Source: Zea mays (Eukaryota > Streptophyta > Magnoliopsida > Poales > Poaceae). Taken from it: DNA of 64,000 nucleotides. The stretch's first letter is position 1. Each line of letters starts with the position of its first letter. The stretch spans positions 228,179,034 to 228,243,033 of the forward strand of contig NC_050097.1 in the NCBI RefSeq assembly GCF_902167145.1, given 5' to 3'. Below, piece by piece: positions 23,235-34,610 of the stretch. The notes under the pieces were generated by a model that saw only the letters and a program-made list of their open reading frames with translations, ran no database searches and had not been told where the DNA came from. The position numbers and the translations under genes were made by a program.

Positions 23235-23285
23235 CCAGCTGAGAATTAGGCGTCTTGAGGGTACCCCTAATTATGGTCCCCAACA
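23235..23285 (-). repeat. Gypsy 5' LTR, outer 51 bp
   Basis: It continues the Gypsy LTR after the Copia-like insert: CCAGCTGAGAATTAGGCG through CCCCAACA, matching 772-822. It marks the right boundary of the Gypsy element. Confidence 0.95.
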
Positions 23286-23564
23286 ATAGCGTAGGGGGAT
23301 CTTACTATACTTCATGCGCTCTTGGCGCTTAGAAGTGACGGACGCGGCGTCGGATCCGGATGTAGAGGGCGAGGAAGAATCGTTCTCGTAGTAGACCACT
23401 TTCTTCATTTTCTTCTTCTTCTTGCCACTCTTGTGTGATCGAATGCGTGAAGGGGATCCATCCTTCTTCTTGTTGGCGGACTCCCTTGATGGAGCCTTCC
23501 CGTGGCTTGTAGCGGACTTCTCTTCGCCAATCACCATCTTCTTGGCGTGATCTCCCGGCATCAC
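23286..23564 (-). pseudogene. Sirevirus gag N-terminus, truncated by insertion
   Basis: The frame starts at 23564 with MMPGDHAKK and is rich in Lys, Ser and Asp (KKKKKMKKVVYYENDSSSP), as in Opie/Ji gag N-termini. It runs into the Gypsy LTR at 23285 after about 93 residues, so no functional gag can be made. The start lies 46 bases after the LTR, as in the gag-only element. Confidence 0.8.
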
Positions 23565-23609
23565 TTCGAGCGGTTAAGCTCTAATGAAGCACCGGGCTTT
23601 GATACCAAT

Positions 23610-24795
23610 TGAAAGTCGCCTAGAGGGGGGGTGAATAGGGCGAATTTGAAATTTATAAACTTAAGCACAACTACAAGCTGGGTTAGCGTTAGAAATATGA
23701 ACGAGTCCGAGAGAGAGGGCGAAAAACAAATCGTGAGCAAATAAAGAGTGAGACACGATGATTTGTTTTACCGAGGTTTGGTTCTTGCAAACCTACTCCC
23801 CGTTGAGGTGGTCACAAAGACCGGGTCTCTTTCAACCCTTTCCCTCTCTCAAACGGTCACTTAGACCGAGTGAGCTTCTCTTCTCAATCAAACGGGACAC
23901 AAAGTCGCCGCAAGGACCACCACACAATTGGTGTATCTTGCCTCGGTTACAATTGAGTTGATCACAAGAAAGAATGAGAAAAAGAAGCAATCCAAGCGCA
24001 AGAGCTCAAATGAACACAAGTCACTCTCTCAATAGTCACTATTTGATTTGGAATGAACTGTGGACTTGGGAGAGGATTTGATCTCTTTGGTGTGTCTTGT
24101 ATTGAATGCTATAGCTCTTGTTAGGTGTAGGAAGTTGGAAAACTTGGATGCAATGAATGGTGGGTGGTTGGGGGTATTTATAGCCCCAACCACCAAACTA
24201 GCCGTTTGGTGAAGGCTACTGTCGCATGGCGCACCGGACAGTCCGGTGCGCCAACGGACACTGTCCGATGCGCCTGCCATGTCACCAAACCGTTGTATTC
24301 CGACCGTTGGAGCTTCTGTCTTCTGGGCCACCGGACAGGCACTGTTCAGTGTCCGGTGCGCCATCTGGCTCTGCTCTGACTCTGGCGCGCACTGTAGCGC
24401 ATTTAATGCCTTCTGCAGACGACCGTTGGCGCGAAGTAGCCGTTGCTCCGCTGGCACACCGGACAGTCCGGTGCGCCATCGGACAGTCCGGTGAATTATA
24501 GCGGAGCGGCCTCCAGAATTCCCGAAGGTGAGCAGTTCGGAGTTGGAGTCCCTGGTGCACCAGACATTGTCCTGTGGCACACCGGACAGTCCGGTGCGCC
24601 AGAACAGGGCACACTTCGGCTGACTTTTGCTCTCTATATTTGAATCCTTTTCCGATCTTTTTATTGGTTTGTTGTGAACCTTTGGCACATGTAGAACTCA
24701 TAATCTAGAGCAAACTAGCTAGTCCAATTATTTGTGTTGGGCATTTCAACCACCAAAATCAATTTGGGGAAAGGTGTAAGCCTATTTCCCTTTCA
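23610..24795 (-). repeat. 5' LTR of the Opie/Ji-like element (1186 bp)
   Basis: It begins TGAAAGTCGCC and ends CCCTTTCA, sharing both ends with the gag-only element. It carries a minus-strand TATA box (CTATAAATACC, near 24175-24183) and repeated ACCGGACAGTCCGGTGCGCC palindromes between 24232 and 24600. Confidence 0.9.
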
Positions 24796-25342
24796 AAGGG
24801 TGTTAACCGGTTCGGGGTAAAAGGAAAGTTGGCACCCCGATATATTGGCCTGTTTCCCATTCTTGAACAGTGCAGACCAGTGGTGTACTGACTTCAACTG
24901 CCCGACTCATTATCTGTGGTACATAACGTGTTTCATGTATCTCAATTAAAATTGTCTTCGGATTCCAAATCGAACCATAGATGTGGTAGATGTTACTTTG
25001 GAACCAGACTTGACTTATTCAAAACATCCATTCGAGTTCTGGATCAAAAGGACAGAATCACTTGAAGAAGGACCCTCAAGTTCTATAAGGTACAATGGAA
25101 CCAACATGCTGAAGATGAAGCTACCTGGGAGACTCAAGATTTCTTTGAGAAAAATTTTCCTAGGTTTTTAGCTTCATGTAACCTGTAAGATTTGTATACC
25201 TTATTGTAAAGTTGGAACAAGCCCTATACCACCCCCTGCTCTATAAGATAAATAAGGAAATAAAGTTGTGACATGTTTCCTTTTCCATTACTTACCCTAG
25301 GACCTTAAATCTCGGGACGAGATTCTTTAATGGGGGGAAGGA
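24796..25342 (+). pseudogene. Chromovirus (Tekay/Del-type) integrase C-terminus
   Basis: Plus-strand translation shows the integrase tail (APRYIG, HNVFHVSQLK) and a chromodomain-like end (KVQWNQH, EATWETQDFFEKNFP). At least two stops and a frameshift break it. A polypurine tract (GGGGGGAAGGA, 25332-25342) precedes the LTR start at 25343. The upstream part is separated by the Opie-like insertion and lies outside the window. Confidence 0.8.
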
Positions 25343-25785
25343 TGTAACACCCTTGGTGTTACTAGAACTAAAACTTGAGCATGGCATCATATGCATTGAC
25401 ATGTCATTATGTTTGTTACACCTAGAATGCATTCACTAGGCTAAAACTTCAACACAAGTTGTGATGTGGTGATTTGAAGTGTTCTTAACCCTAGAATATG
25501 GTACTTAACCCTGGAATTAGGGCATATGGGTAAATGTGAAGCCAAATTGAGTAGTACCTCAAAAGCTATTGGAAATGTTCACAAGAGATTAAGTTTTATG
25601 GATTTGAGTGGCACAAAAACCCTAAAGCACCCAAAACCCTAAATGGGACCCTGGAAACCTTAATTTGTGCCTATATGATGATTTTGCCAAAGGTTGGGCA
25701 AACCATGTGGGTTGTTTGATGCCACCGATTGATTCTACAGTGAGAAGAGATTGCATGTGTGAGACCAGATGAATATGTATCATAC
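25343..25785 (+). repeat. Start of the chromovirus 3' LTR
   Basis: TGTAACACCCTTGGTGTTAC directly follows the polypurine tract, as expected for a 3' LTR. The right limit is uncertain because unrelated sequence begins near 25786. No second copy is in the window for alignment. Confidence 0.6.
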
Positions 25786-26090
25786 AAGACTAACATTTTG
25801 ATACTCACAGGAGAAGAGAACTAAGTAGCGTCAGCTAGAGGGAACAACGGAGGTGGTGGAGCAAAACCCGATGTGGCACCAAGGCTCTACATGTACCGAA
25901 ACATCTCTGCCATCCTTTGATGATTGGACAAGCGAGCCATCTTCTTGGCCATCATCCTCGCCTCCAACTCCTCATGTTCCTCCTCTCTTCTTCTAGCTAA
26001 GTCTGTAATATTTTCCTTAATGTTATGATAATGCAAATAAAAGATATATAATAATCAATGAACAAAAAATAGGTAAGGAATAACCTAGAG
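25786..26090 (-). other. Possible transposase C-terminal fragment
   Basis: Minus-strand translation of about 25895-26005 gives EELEARMMAKKMARLSNHQRMAEMFRYM and a stop (shown in parts: EELEARMMAKK, ARLSNHQRM, AEMFRYM). This resembles the coiled C-terminus of plant CACTA-associated Transposase_24 proteins. AT-rich DNA to its right could be an intron. The call rests on a short motif only. Confidence 0.35.
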
Positions 26091-27885
26091 TTCCTGTATG
26101 CGATGTTGTGAGCTGTCTTGCCGAGGTCGTATGGCTGGGCTCACGCTCGTGCTACCTGTTCGCACTCGAGACAGAGTGGAAGTGGAGGACGAGACGATTG
26201 CCCTATCGACAATCCAGTACTACCCATGCCTCTAGCCTCCTCCGACCCTCATGAGGACATCTCCGTCAATATTCACATCATGTTCAACATAGAGGCGCAA
26301 TTAGTAATACACTGCGATTAGTAATGGTCTGTGACCTGAGTGCAGGAGCAGGGGCGCGGAAGTGCCACAAGAACATCATCATAATCATAATAACAACATC
26401 GTATCGTAAATATTCACATCATGTTCGTTGATTAAAGTGGATAACATGAAGCTAACCATAATAACCCAAAAGGTAATCAAGGACAAGGTAAACACAAAGC
26501 TAGTCAATCCTTAGGTTTTAATTATGTAATGCAGGACAGTGAATTATAAAGTAAATAGGGCATAATGGGTCAGAGGACACTTGCCTTCACCAGGTTGCTG
26601 CTCAGGAAAGTCTTCGGCAACACACTCAGGAACCACGGACTGCTCGTTGTCTATGCACAAAAATCAGGGACGACGGGTTGATATCCAGAGAGCCAGGGGT
26701 TTTTAACAAGTTTTCCCTGAGAACGGGTATCGGCTGATCTCGACCGTGCGATCATGAATCAACGACCATGATTAGATCCGAGCGCGAGCGTGAGCGTGGG
26801 CGAGCGCTGACAAGCAGGCCAGGGGTGTCAGTGACTGGGGAGGGGGATGTGCTGACCAGCCGGGCCCAGCACCAGGGGCGCATGCACCCACATGCGGGGC
26901 CCAGGGGCAGAGCGCGCAGACACAACCGATATCCGCAGATCCGAACCGTTGGATCGGGGACAGACGGTTGCGATGGGGTGCATGGGATTTTATAGCTCGG
27001 TGACCGGTGTTGCTCCCTTCGCGGCATTGAAGTCGCCAGAGATGGGGCAGACGCGGTTGCTGGGGGTCTAGGGTCGCCGGTGAGGGCTAGAACAGGTGAA
27101 GAAAGTACGGCGAACTCACTGACAGGGCTCCGGTCGCGAGAACGGGACCGGAGACGGTAGAATGGTGAAGGGGAGGTGCTCCGAACGGGTCGAGCAACTC
27201 CGGCGAGGAATCTCGGCCGCGGAGAGGGGGTTTCGGGCGCGCTAAGGCCTGTACTAGTTTCTACAGGGTAAGGGGAACACTATAGACCACTGCAAGGGCA
27301 CATGGCGGGGCTAAATTGGCAAGTCACCGCGTGGGGCGCGGTGAACCGACACGGCCGAACTCCGACGAGGCCAAATTGGCTAAGACAAGGTGAAAATAAG
27401 ATAAACCAAGAAGGAGAATGAGTTCCTCACCTCGGGACGGAGCTCAGGATGGCTTGGTGCGACTTCTGGCAGCTGGACGACCGGTAGCGTGGTCGTGGAC
27501 CTTCGACGAGCACGGGCGGCGATGGCAGAGCGCGAGAGTGGGCGAGAGTGTGAGAAATGAGGCAGGGGAGAGAGAGCGGGTGCGAGCGGGGCTAAAAAAG
27601 AGCTGGGGCGCGTGGGTGAGCGACATGGGCAGCCTCCACGATGCGCGTGTGGACGTGGGTCAGCGGCGGTTGCAGGGAAGACGAAGCTGACAGGGCTGGC
27701 CCACCGCGCAGAGATAGAGCGCGCGGGCGAACGGTCCATGACGCTGATGAGGCGGGCCCGCAGCACAGAGAGAGTGGGCGTGTGTGCGCAAGGGAAGCGG
27801 CGTCGACAGATCGGCCCCACCGGGCAGAGGGAGAGGGGGAGCGAGAGTGCGAGGACGCAGGCCGTCGCTGATAGGTGGGGTCCAC
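26091..27885. other. Unassigned retroelement-like DNA, GC-rich at right
   Basis: No conserved coding frame is seen. The phrase TATTCACATCATGTTC occurs twice (near 26270 and 26408). The 26750-27885 part is GC-rich and looks like LTR or leader sequence of a Gypsy element, but I found no terminus or partner. The several 60-185 residue frames here are low-complexity and on both strands. Confidence 0.4.
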
Positions 27886-29117
27886 TGAGAGCACCTAAAG
27901 GGGGGGGGTGAATAGGTGATCCTATAAAATTCAACACTAAATTCCAACAACCTTGATTATTAAAATATTAGTGCGAGTTAATCAAGTCAATGAGACAAGC
28001 TCTTGCGAACACAAACAATTAAAGAAGGAACAATCACAAGAAGTAACACTTGCCTACTTCCACGTTGTGGTGTCCCAATGGACGAGGGTTGCACTCAACC
28101 CCTTTCAAGTGATCCAATGATCAACTTGAATACCACGCCTTTTCTTCCTTATATCTTTTCCCGTTTGCGAGGAATCTCCACAAGTTGGAGCCTCTCGCCC
28201 TTACAAGATTGATCACAAAGAACGCACAAGAGTAAGGTTGGGAAGAGAAACACACACAAGACTAAAAAACGCAGCACACCAACACACACAAGTGAAGACT
28301 TGAGCTCAAATGACACACAGGGAGTTTTCGACTCGAATGGAGCTCAAATCTCTAACACAACATAGCGAATGCGCGGGAGCAGAGTCTGGATGCCTTAGAA
28401 TGATTAGTGAAAGCTTGGGGTAGCTTCTCCATGCGCCTAGGGGTCCCTTTTATAGCCCCAAGGCAGCTAGGAGCCGTTGGAGGCCAAAAAGGAAGGCTAT
28501 CCTTGCCTTCTGTCGGGTGGCATACCGGACAGTCCGGTGCGCCACCGGACAATTACTGTAGACGGTCCGGTGCCGATCTCCTTCCTATTCTGGCGCAAAC
28601 GACCGTTGCAGATCCGTGGCAGTTGGCGCATCGGACACTGTCCAGTGCCCCCTACCGACCGTTGGCGCGGGCCACGCGTCGCCCGCGGATTGCGCGGCCA
28701 ACCGTTGCGCTGGCGACCGTTGGCTCACCGGACAGTCCGGTGCACCATCAGACAGTCCGGTGAATTATAGCCATACGCCGCCGAATTTTCCCGAGAGTGG
28801 CATGTTCACCGGAAGCCAGCCTGGCGCACCGGACACTGTCCGGTGCACCACCGGACAGTCTGGTGTGCCAGATTGAGCTGGACTTCGGCTGTACACAAGC
28901 AAGTCACTTGCAATCCTTTTCTTCTTTTCTTTTCTCTGTTTCTAGCACTTAGACAAAATATGTTAGTACTCAAAACAATGTACTAAGTCTAGAAACGTAC
29001 CTTGTTACATGATTTGCACTTTTTGCTTGTTTGACACATAATATCTCACTCATTATGTGTTGGACACTTAATCACCAAAACATTATAGAAATGGCCCAAG
29101 GGCACATTTCCCTTTCA
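27886..29117 (-). repeat. 3' LTR of the deleted Sirevirus (1232 bp)
   Basis: It begins TGAGAGCACCTAAAGG and ends CCCTTTCA next to ATCTCCCCC. A minus-strand TATA box (CTATAAAAG, near 28447-28455) and several CCGGACAGTCCGGTG palindromes (28520-28870) match the layout of the other Sirevirus LTRs in this window. Confidence 0.85.
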
Positions 29118-29890
29118 ATCTCCCCCTTTTTGGTGATTTATGCCAACACATCAAAAGCAATGCAAAACATGCAACATCGATTCAAATTGAAGACCAAATT
29201 GTTTTGACTCTAATTTGGCATATTTAGATCATTCTTTGCCACTACTTGGTTTGTTTTTGCAAATCAAATTCATTTTCCTATCTCTAAGTCAAACCCACTT
29301 GTTTAGGCACAAAGAGAGATATTCCAATGGAAAAAATTGATCAAGTGCCAAAAACTCCCCCTCTTTCCCATAATCATAAATTCTCCCCCACAAGAGACCA
29401 AATTTTGCAATAAGAGTATTTTGGACAAATCAAAAATTTTAACTCTACTATTTTCAAAATTCTCAAGTGGTAGCTGATCCATTTGCTTTGGCCTTAATTT
29501 CTCCCCCTTTGGCATTAAGCACCAAAACGGGATCATTTTTAGCCCTTTAACCCCATTGCCTCACCAAAATTGTCAATTAAGAGCAAAAGGCAATAAGAGC
29601 ATAAGAATGAACTTGGAGGTCAGTACACTAATACCGGAGTGTAGTGGAAGTCTTTGCATGGTCCAAGTTCACCTTTCCCTTTCAATGCACCTTTGAGACT
29701 ACATCAAGTACACTTAAACACAAAGGTTAGTCTCAAAGGGTCAAGTTGTAGCACATCTCCCCCTAAATATGTGCATCATTCACACATGGACTTTTGAGGT
29801 CCGGGGATCCCTTGCACCATAAATAAGCAACAAATTGCATAAATGTATAAGTAACATGATCAAAGGCATAAAACACATGTATGCTATAGA
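29118..29890 (-). other. 3' noncoding region of the deleted Sirevirus
   Basis: Repeated C-rich boxes (CTCCCCCTTTTTGG at 29119, CTCCCCCTCTTTCCC near 29355, TCTCCCCCTTTGGC near 29501) are polypurine-like motifs on the minus strand. The distance from the LTR to the protease region is only about 770 bp, so most of pol has been deleted. Confidence 0.7.
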
Positions 29891-32710
29891 TCAATCCAAG
29901 TTACGCGAATCTAAGACATTTAGCTCACTACGCAGCCTGCAGAAGGTTTTCTCCTTCGAAAAATCAACTAAGTAGAGTTTGCCGTCTAATACACCCTTAA
30001 ATGCTAATGAACCATCACTCCTTCTAAAGACAGAAACATCAACATTTGTAAACAAACAATTGTAGCCCATGTGGCACAATTGACTTACAGACAGGAGGTT
30101 GTAACCAAGCGACTCTACTAGAAATACGTTTGAAATGGAGTGCTCATTGGTGATGGCTATCTTGCCCAAGCCTTTGACCTTGCCTTGGTTCCCATCTCCA
30201 AAGATGATCGTATCCTGGGAATCCTTGTTCTTGACGTAGGAAGTGAACATCTTCTTCTCCTCCGTCATGTGGTTTGTGCATCCGCTGTCGATAATCCAGC
30301 TTGAGCCCCCGGATGCATAAACCTGCAAGACAATTTACGCTTGGGTTTTAGGTACCCAACTCTTGTTGGGTCCTACAAGGTTAGTTACAATAGCCTTTGG
30401 AATCCAAATACAAGTCTTGTCTCCCTTGCATTTGGATCCCAACTTTCTAGCAACTACTTTTTCATTCTTACATACAAGCGCAAATGAAGTATTGCAAGCA
30501 TGGTAAATAGTGGAAGGTTCATTACACACTCTCCTAGGCACATGATGCACAACGTGATTTCTCCTAGGCTTACCATGCACAAAAGTAGAGCTAGAGGCAA
30601 ACATAGCATGTGAATTAAAGGCATCATGATCATAATTCCTATTATAATGAGCATTCCTATAAAATTTTCTATCATTATAAATGAAAGCATGATTCCTTTG
30701 AGCACTAATAGCCATAGGGGCCTTCCCTTTCTCCTTGTTGGAAATGGGAGCCCTTTGGCTTATTAAGTTCTTGGCTTCCTTTTGAAAGCCAAGTCCATCC
30801 TTAATTGAGGGGTGTCTACCAACGGTGTAGGCATCCCTAGCAAATTTTAACTTATCAAAATCAACCTTGCAAGTCTTAAGTTGAGCATTAAGACTTGCCA
30901 CCTCATCATTTAATTTAGTAATGGATGCAAGATGTTCATCACAAGCATCAATATCAAAATCCTTGCATCTATTGCAAATTACAACATGTTCTACATATGA
31001 ACTAGATTTATTAGCTACCTCTAGATTAGCATTTAAATCATCATTCTAAGTCTTTAAACTAGAGATAGATTCATGGCAAGTAGATAACTCAGAAGATAAC
31101 ATTTCATTTCTCTTAGTTTCTAAAGCAAAAGATTTTTGCACACTAACAAATTTATCATGCTCCTCATATAAAATATCCTCTTGTTTTTCTAACAATCTAT
31201 CCTTTGCATTTAGAGCATCAATTAGTTCATTGATCTTTTCTACCTTAGCAATATCTAAACCTTTGAATAAGCTAGAGTAATCTACTTCATCATCACTAGA
31301 ATCATCATCGCTAGAAGTAGTGTATTTAGGGGTATCACAAACACTTACCTTCTTTTCCTTGGCCATGAGGCAAGTGTGTCGTTCGTTGGGGAAGAGAGAG
31401 GACTTGTTGAAAGCTGAGGCTGCCAGCCCTTCATCGTCGGAGTCGGATGAAGAGCAGTCTGAATCCCATTCTTTGCCAAGGTGAGCCTCGCCTTTCGCCT
31501 TCATATAGCTTTTCTTCTTCTCCTTCTTCCCATGTCTTTCTTCCCCTTGGTCATTTTCATTATCGGGACATTGAGCAATAAAATGACCAGTCTTACCGCA
31601 TTTGAAGCAGGAGCGCTTTCCCCTTGTCTTATTCTTGTTGGGGTACTCCTTGCGTCCTTTTAATGCGGTCTTGAAGCGCTTGATGATAAGCGTCATTTCA
31701 TCTTTGTTGAGGCCAGCGGCCTCCACTTGTGCCACCTTGCTTGGTAGCGTCTCCCTGCTGCTGGTTGCTTTGAGGGCAACAGTTTGAGGCTCGTGGACGG
31801 GTAGTGGACCGTTTAGAGCATCGTCCACATATCGAGTCTCCTTCACCATCATGCGCCCGCTTACAAACTTCCTAAGAATCTCCTCGGGCGTCATCTTGGT
31901 GTACCTGGGATTCTCACGAATAAGGTTGACAAGATGGGGGCCAATTACCGTAAATGACCTTAGCATTAATCGAACGACATCGTGGTTCGTCCATCTTGTG
32001 CTTCCATAGCTCCTAATCTTGTTGACCAGGGTCTTGAGCCTGTTGTATGTTTGTGTTGGCTCCTCTCCCCTGATCATCGCGAATCTTCCTAGTTCGCCTT
32101 CCACCAACTCTATTTTGGTGATCATGGTGGCGTCGTTTCCCTCATGTGATATCTTGAGGGTATCCCAAATTTGCTTGGCGTTGTCCAAGCCACTCACCTT
32201 GTTGTATTCATCCCTGCACAAGGATGCTAGCAAAACAGTAGTAGCTTGTGCATTCTTATGAATTTGCTCATTAATAAACACAGGGTTATTCGTACTATCG
32301 AAATGCATTCCATTTTCAACTATCTCCCAAATACTAGGATGGAGAGAAAACAAGTGACTACGCATTTTGTGACTCCAAAAAGGGTAGTCTTCTCCATCAA
32401 AGTGTGGAGGTTTACCGAGTGAAATTAAAAGCAAATGAGCATTGGAATTGAACGGAATATGAGAATAATCAAAAGAATAGTTTTGATTAATCGGTTTCTT
32501 TTTAGACGAGTCATCATCGTTGTCGTCTCTTAGTGAAGAAGAGGAGGCATCACTGTCGTAGTAAATGATCTTCTTGATCCGCCTTTTCTTCTTCCCATCC
32601 CTCTTCTTGTGACTCGATCCTGAGTCAGTGGGCTTGTCGTCCCTTGACTCGTTGAAGAGGGACTCCCTCTCCTTGTCGTTGACCACCATCCCCTTTCCCT
32701 TAGGATCCAT
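29891..32710 (-). pseudogene. Sirevirus gag and truncated pol
   Basis: The gag frame starts at 32710 (MDPKGKGM). It carries a UBN2-type capsid domain (FDGEDYPFWSHKM near 110), a CCHC knuckle (CFKCGKTGHFIAQC near 370) and an acidic coiled region. It meets a TAG at 31046-31048, and the same frame continues to 30335 (ending WVPKTQA). After a TAA and a few codons, the frame 30328-29891 gives the protease site WIIDSGCTNHMT and a GAG-pre-integrase segment. It ends at 29891, where integrase should begin. The TAG inside gag looks like a nonsense mutation; the TAA near 30335 is likely the ordinary gag/pol border. No enzyme beyond protease can be made. Confidence 0.85.
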
Positions 32711-32721
32711 CTCTTCGGGCG

Positions 32722-32817
32722 ATTGAGGGACATATAATCCCTTGCTAGTTATTTTTTACTAGCAAGGGATTATATGCCCCTCAATCTCCCCCAATCCCCA
32801 TAAAGCCAAACAAGCCC
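32722..32817. mobile_element. Truncated fold-back (Tourist-like) MITE
   Basis: Two arms, ATTGAGGGACATATAATCCC (32722 on) and its near-complement ending at about 32784, flank a short TTATTTTTTA spacer. The right arm continues to CCAAACAAGCCC with TAA after it, the usual MITE end. The left arm lacks this outer part and joins Sirevirus sequence, so the MITE was cut at 32721/32722. Confidence 0.65.
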
Positions 32818-33804
32818 TAAAGCTATTTGATATTGGTTCCTCATTCTTCTCAGTTTTGTTCTCACATGGCATAACCAAACAATTTCTGCTTTTATTTGCC
32901 CTATAATAGATAGAGCTACTTTCTGATTACATAAACGGTGCAATAGTGCAACTCTTAGGGCATGTACAACCCTGCGACTGTGGATCGATTTTCCAAGTAC
33001 ATGAGACAACTAATAAACTGCATGATAGAACTCTGAGCCCTTGGATCATAAATATAGTTAAGAGACATCATGTATGGAGAATCATGTAGAGACAATCTTG
33101 TATTTTTTCAATTAATCCCCTAGAGACCCCCAAGAAACCCCGTATTAAATGGGAGCATGTACAAGTTTTTTAAGTAAAAGACACAACTAATACATACGTA
33201 GGTACAATAGGGTGTATGTAAACCTTGTAACTTATTCAATAAAAATCTCAAAGACACGACTCATTTATGTGGGCTGTACTAGTAAAGCTATGTCTTGAGC
33301 TTATAAAATCATGTCTGAGATGTGTCTAGATGAAGACATGATTTCATTGTTTTTTACATGTAGCCTCTATACATAATTTAAAACACGGTATATTAATATG
33401 CTTTGTACATATAGGGGTTGTAATGAGCTCTATATTTTACACTATAAAAATTTAAGGATCGGATCAGATTAGAATCAGGTTCTATTTCTATTATTTTTGA
33501 ACTAAAATTAGTTAAATACTTAAACAAATTGTGAAGAGACATTTAGATGGTGATCCATTACCACCCCTATGTACATGCTATTATCATGGAACCAAACAAC
33601 ACCTAATTTTCCAACGAGAAAGCATAAGTAGGAGGAGCTTGAGCGTGTTTGGAATGTTGAAAAAGAAAGAGAGCGTCGCCTTTTTTACACAAAGAGAGTC
33701 GTAACTTTTTTGAAGCTCACTCATTTTATTAATAAGGATGAGGTCCAGCCAACTGATCGAAGACCATCATATCAGTTACAAAAGTTGGGAGAGGATCAAA
33801 CCAA
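32818..33804. other. Intergenic DNA, nothing recognised
   Basis: AT-rich sequence with no coding frame of note. GGGCATGTACAA-like and GGGAGCATGTACAAG segments near 32960 and 33152 hint at a diverged small repeat. The LINE 3' end probably lies near 33690-33804. Confidence 0.4.
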
Positions 33805-33808
33805 CACT

Positions 33809-34610
33809 TTAGTTGTTCCAGGTCCCAGAGAGAGCATAACGAGCTAAAGCATGAGCATAGCTATTACATGATCTATTGCAAACCATAACATTAGCCGAAA
33901 TAAAATCAGATGCTATAAATTTCCTAAGTTCCTTAAATAGAACACCTTCAAATGCGAGGTCAGAATCAGTTGAGTTAAGGGCTTTCACCAAGTTCAAACA
34001 ATCACTTTCTAGCACAATATTTCTGATACCCAGATTAAAAGCAGATTGCAATGCCGCTAAGCTGTTATAGTAAGCCCAGGATTATTATAGTAAGCCCAGG
34101 ATTAGTGTTTTCTTTCTTAGCAAGTAGATTAGCACACAATCACCTTCCAGGTATTGTGATTTACTTACTATATACTACTGCGTGTATTTCCTTTATATAG
34201 AGATAGAGAATAAACAGAAAAGGCTGTCTGATAAACAGCACCAAATCCATCGTGTCCTCTGTGTTTGTTTCGCGTGCGTCATCCTCCTCGCCGGAGTTCT
34301 AACATAAGCAGCCTTCTGTTTTAGTGTGGAGAGCTTGGAAAGCATACTCCATGGTTCCAGCACCAGCTGCAATTCCAAAGCCGCTATGATCCCTAATAAT
34401 AAAACCCCAAGCCCCTTTTCTGTTTTCTTTCGTAAAGGTCCCATCAAAGTTTATCTTAAGAACATATTCTGGAGGTGGTTGCCATTGCTTTATTGTCATT
34501 TGAGATTGCACTATCCCTGATCTTTGTTTACCATGAAACACAGTTTCTTCTTGCTGGCATAGCTCGCACTTGATGTTGTACCTCGTCAATCGATGGCATT
34601 CTTTCATCAT
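33809..34610 (-). pseudogene. LINE RNase H domain, split by insertion
   Basis: The upstream half (34610 to about 34310) has KINFDGTF and GAWGFIIRDHSG, the first RNase H strand with its catalytic Asp. The downstream half (34051-33809) has NIVLESDCLNLVKALN and SCNSYAHALARYAL, the later catalytic motifs of the RVT_3 type. An insert of about 209 bp separates them. Confidence 0.75.
34096..34304 (-). mobile_element. Small LTR-like insertion in the LINE
   Basis: The minus strand begins TGTTAGAACTCCGG next to GCTTA. GCTTA also follows the other side (TAAGC at 34091-34095 and 34305-34309 on the plus strand), a plausible 5-bp target duplication. It contains TATATAAAGG (minus, near 34192-34201). The left border is blurred by a 20-bp tandem duplication (34067-34106). 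It could be a short solo LTR. Confidence 0.45.

Larger units (their letters stand above)
1..23285 (-). mobile_element. Tat-lineage Ty3/Gypsy LTR retrotransposon, interrupted
   Basis: Internal order on the minus strand is PBS, gag, protease, RT, RNase H, an extra RNase H, integrase, long 3' region, polypurine tract, LTR. The second RNase H-like domain after the RT-RNase H block is a Tat-lineage mark. The LTR begins TGTCGGGGACC or TGTTGGGGACC on the minus strand, a common start in maize elements. The left LTR enters from outside the window. The right LTR is interrupted at 13084-23229 by a Copia-like element and resumes at 23235. The whole element lies inside the gag of an Opie/Ji-like element that resumes at 23286. 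Its own target duplication cannot be checked because the left flank is outside. The coding region carries one stop and frameshifts, so this copy is not autonomous. The exact maize family name is not certain. Confidence 0.85.
23286..24795 (-). mobile_element. Opie/Ji-like Sirevirus, 5' end only
   Basis: The remaining part has a complete 5' LTR (23610-24795), a PBS with TGGTATCAAAGCC, and the start of gag, cut at 23285 by the Gypsy element. The rest presumably lies left of the window. The right flank AAGGG (24796-24800) would be its target duplication, but the partner is outside. It inserted into a decayed chromovirus. Confidence 0.85.
27886..32721 (-). mobile_element. Sirevirus-type Copia element, internally deleted and truncated
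   Basis: The left end is a complete 3' LTR (27886-29117) followed by C-rich boxes equal to a minus-strand polypurine tract (29118). Gag and the start of pol (protease, GAG-pre-integrase) are present at 29891-32710. Integrase, RT and RNase H are missing. The right end stops about 11 bases upstream of the gag ATG, without PBS or 5' LTR, and joins a truncated MITE. TCCAC (27881-27885) would be the target duplication, but the partner is lost. Confidence 0.85.

Noticed and set aside
26752..27950. Several overlapping 60-185 codon frames
   Set aside because: They are low-complexity, GC-driven and contradictory in strand. No motif, splice or promoter supports them.
28520..28870. Short palindromic repeats (CCGGACAGTCCGG) resembling a spaced repeat array
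   Set aside because: They lie inside a retrotransposon LTR, vary in spacing and have no spacer structure; this is not a CRISPR array.
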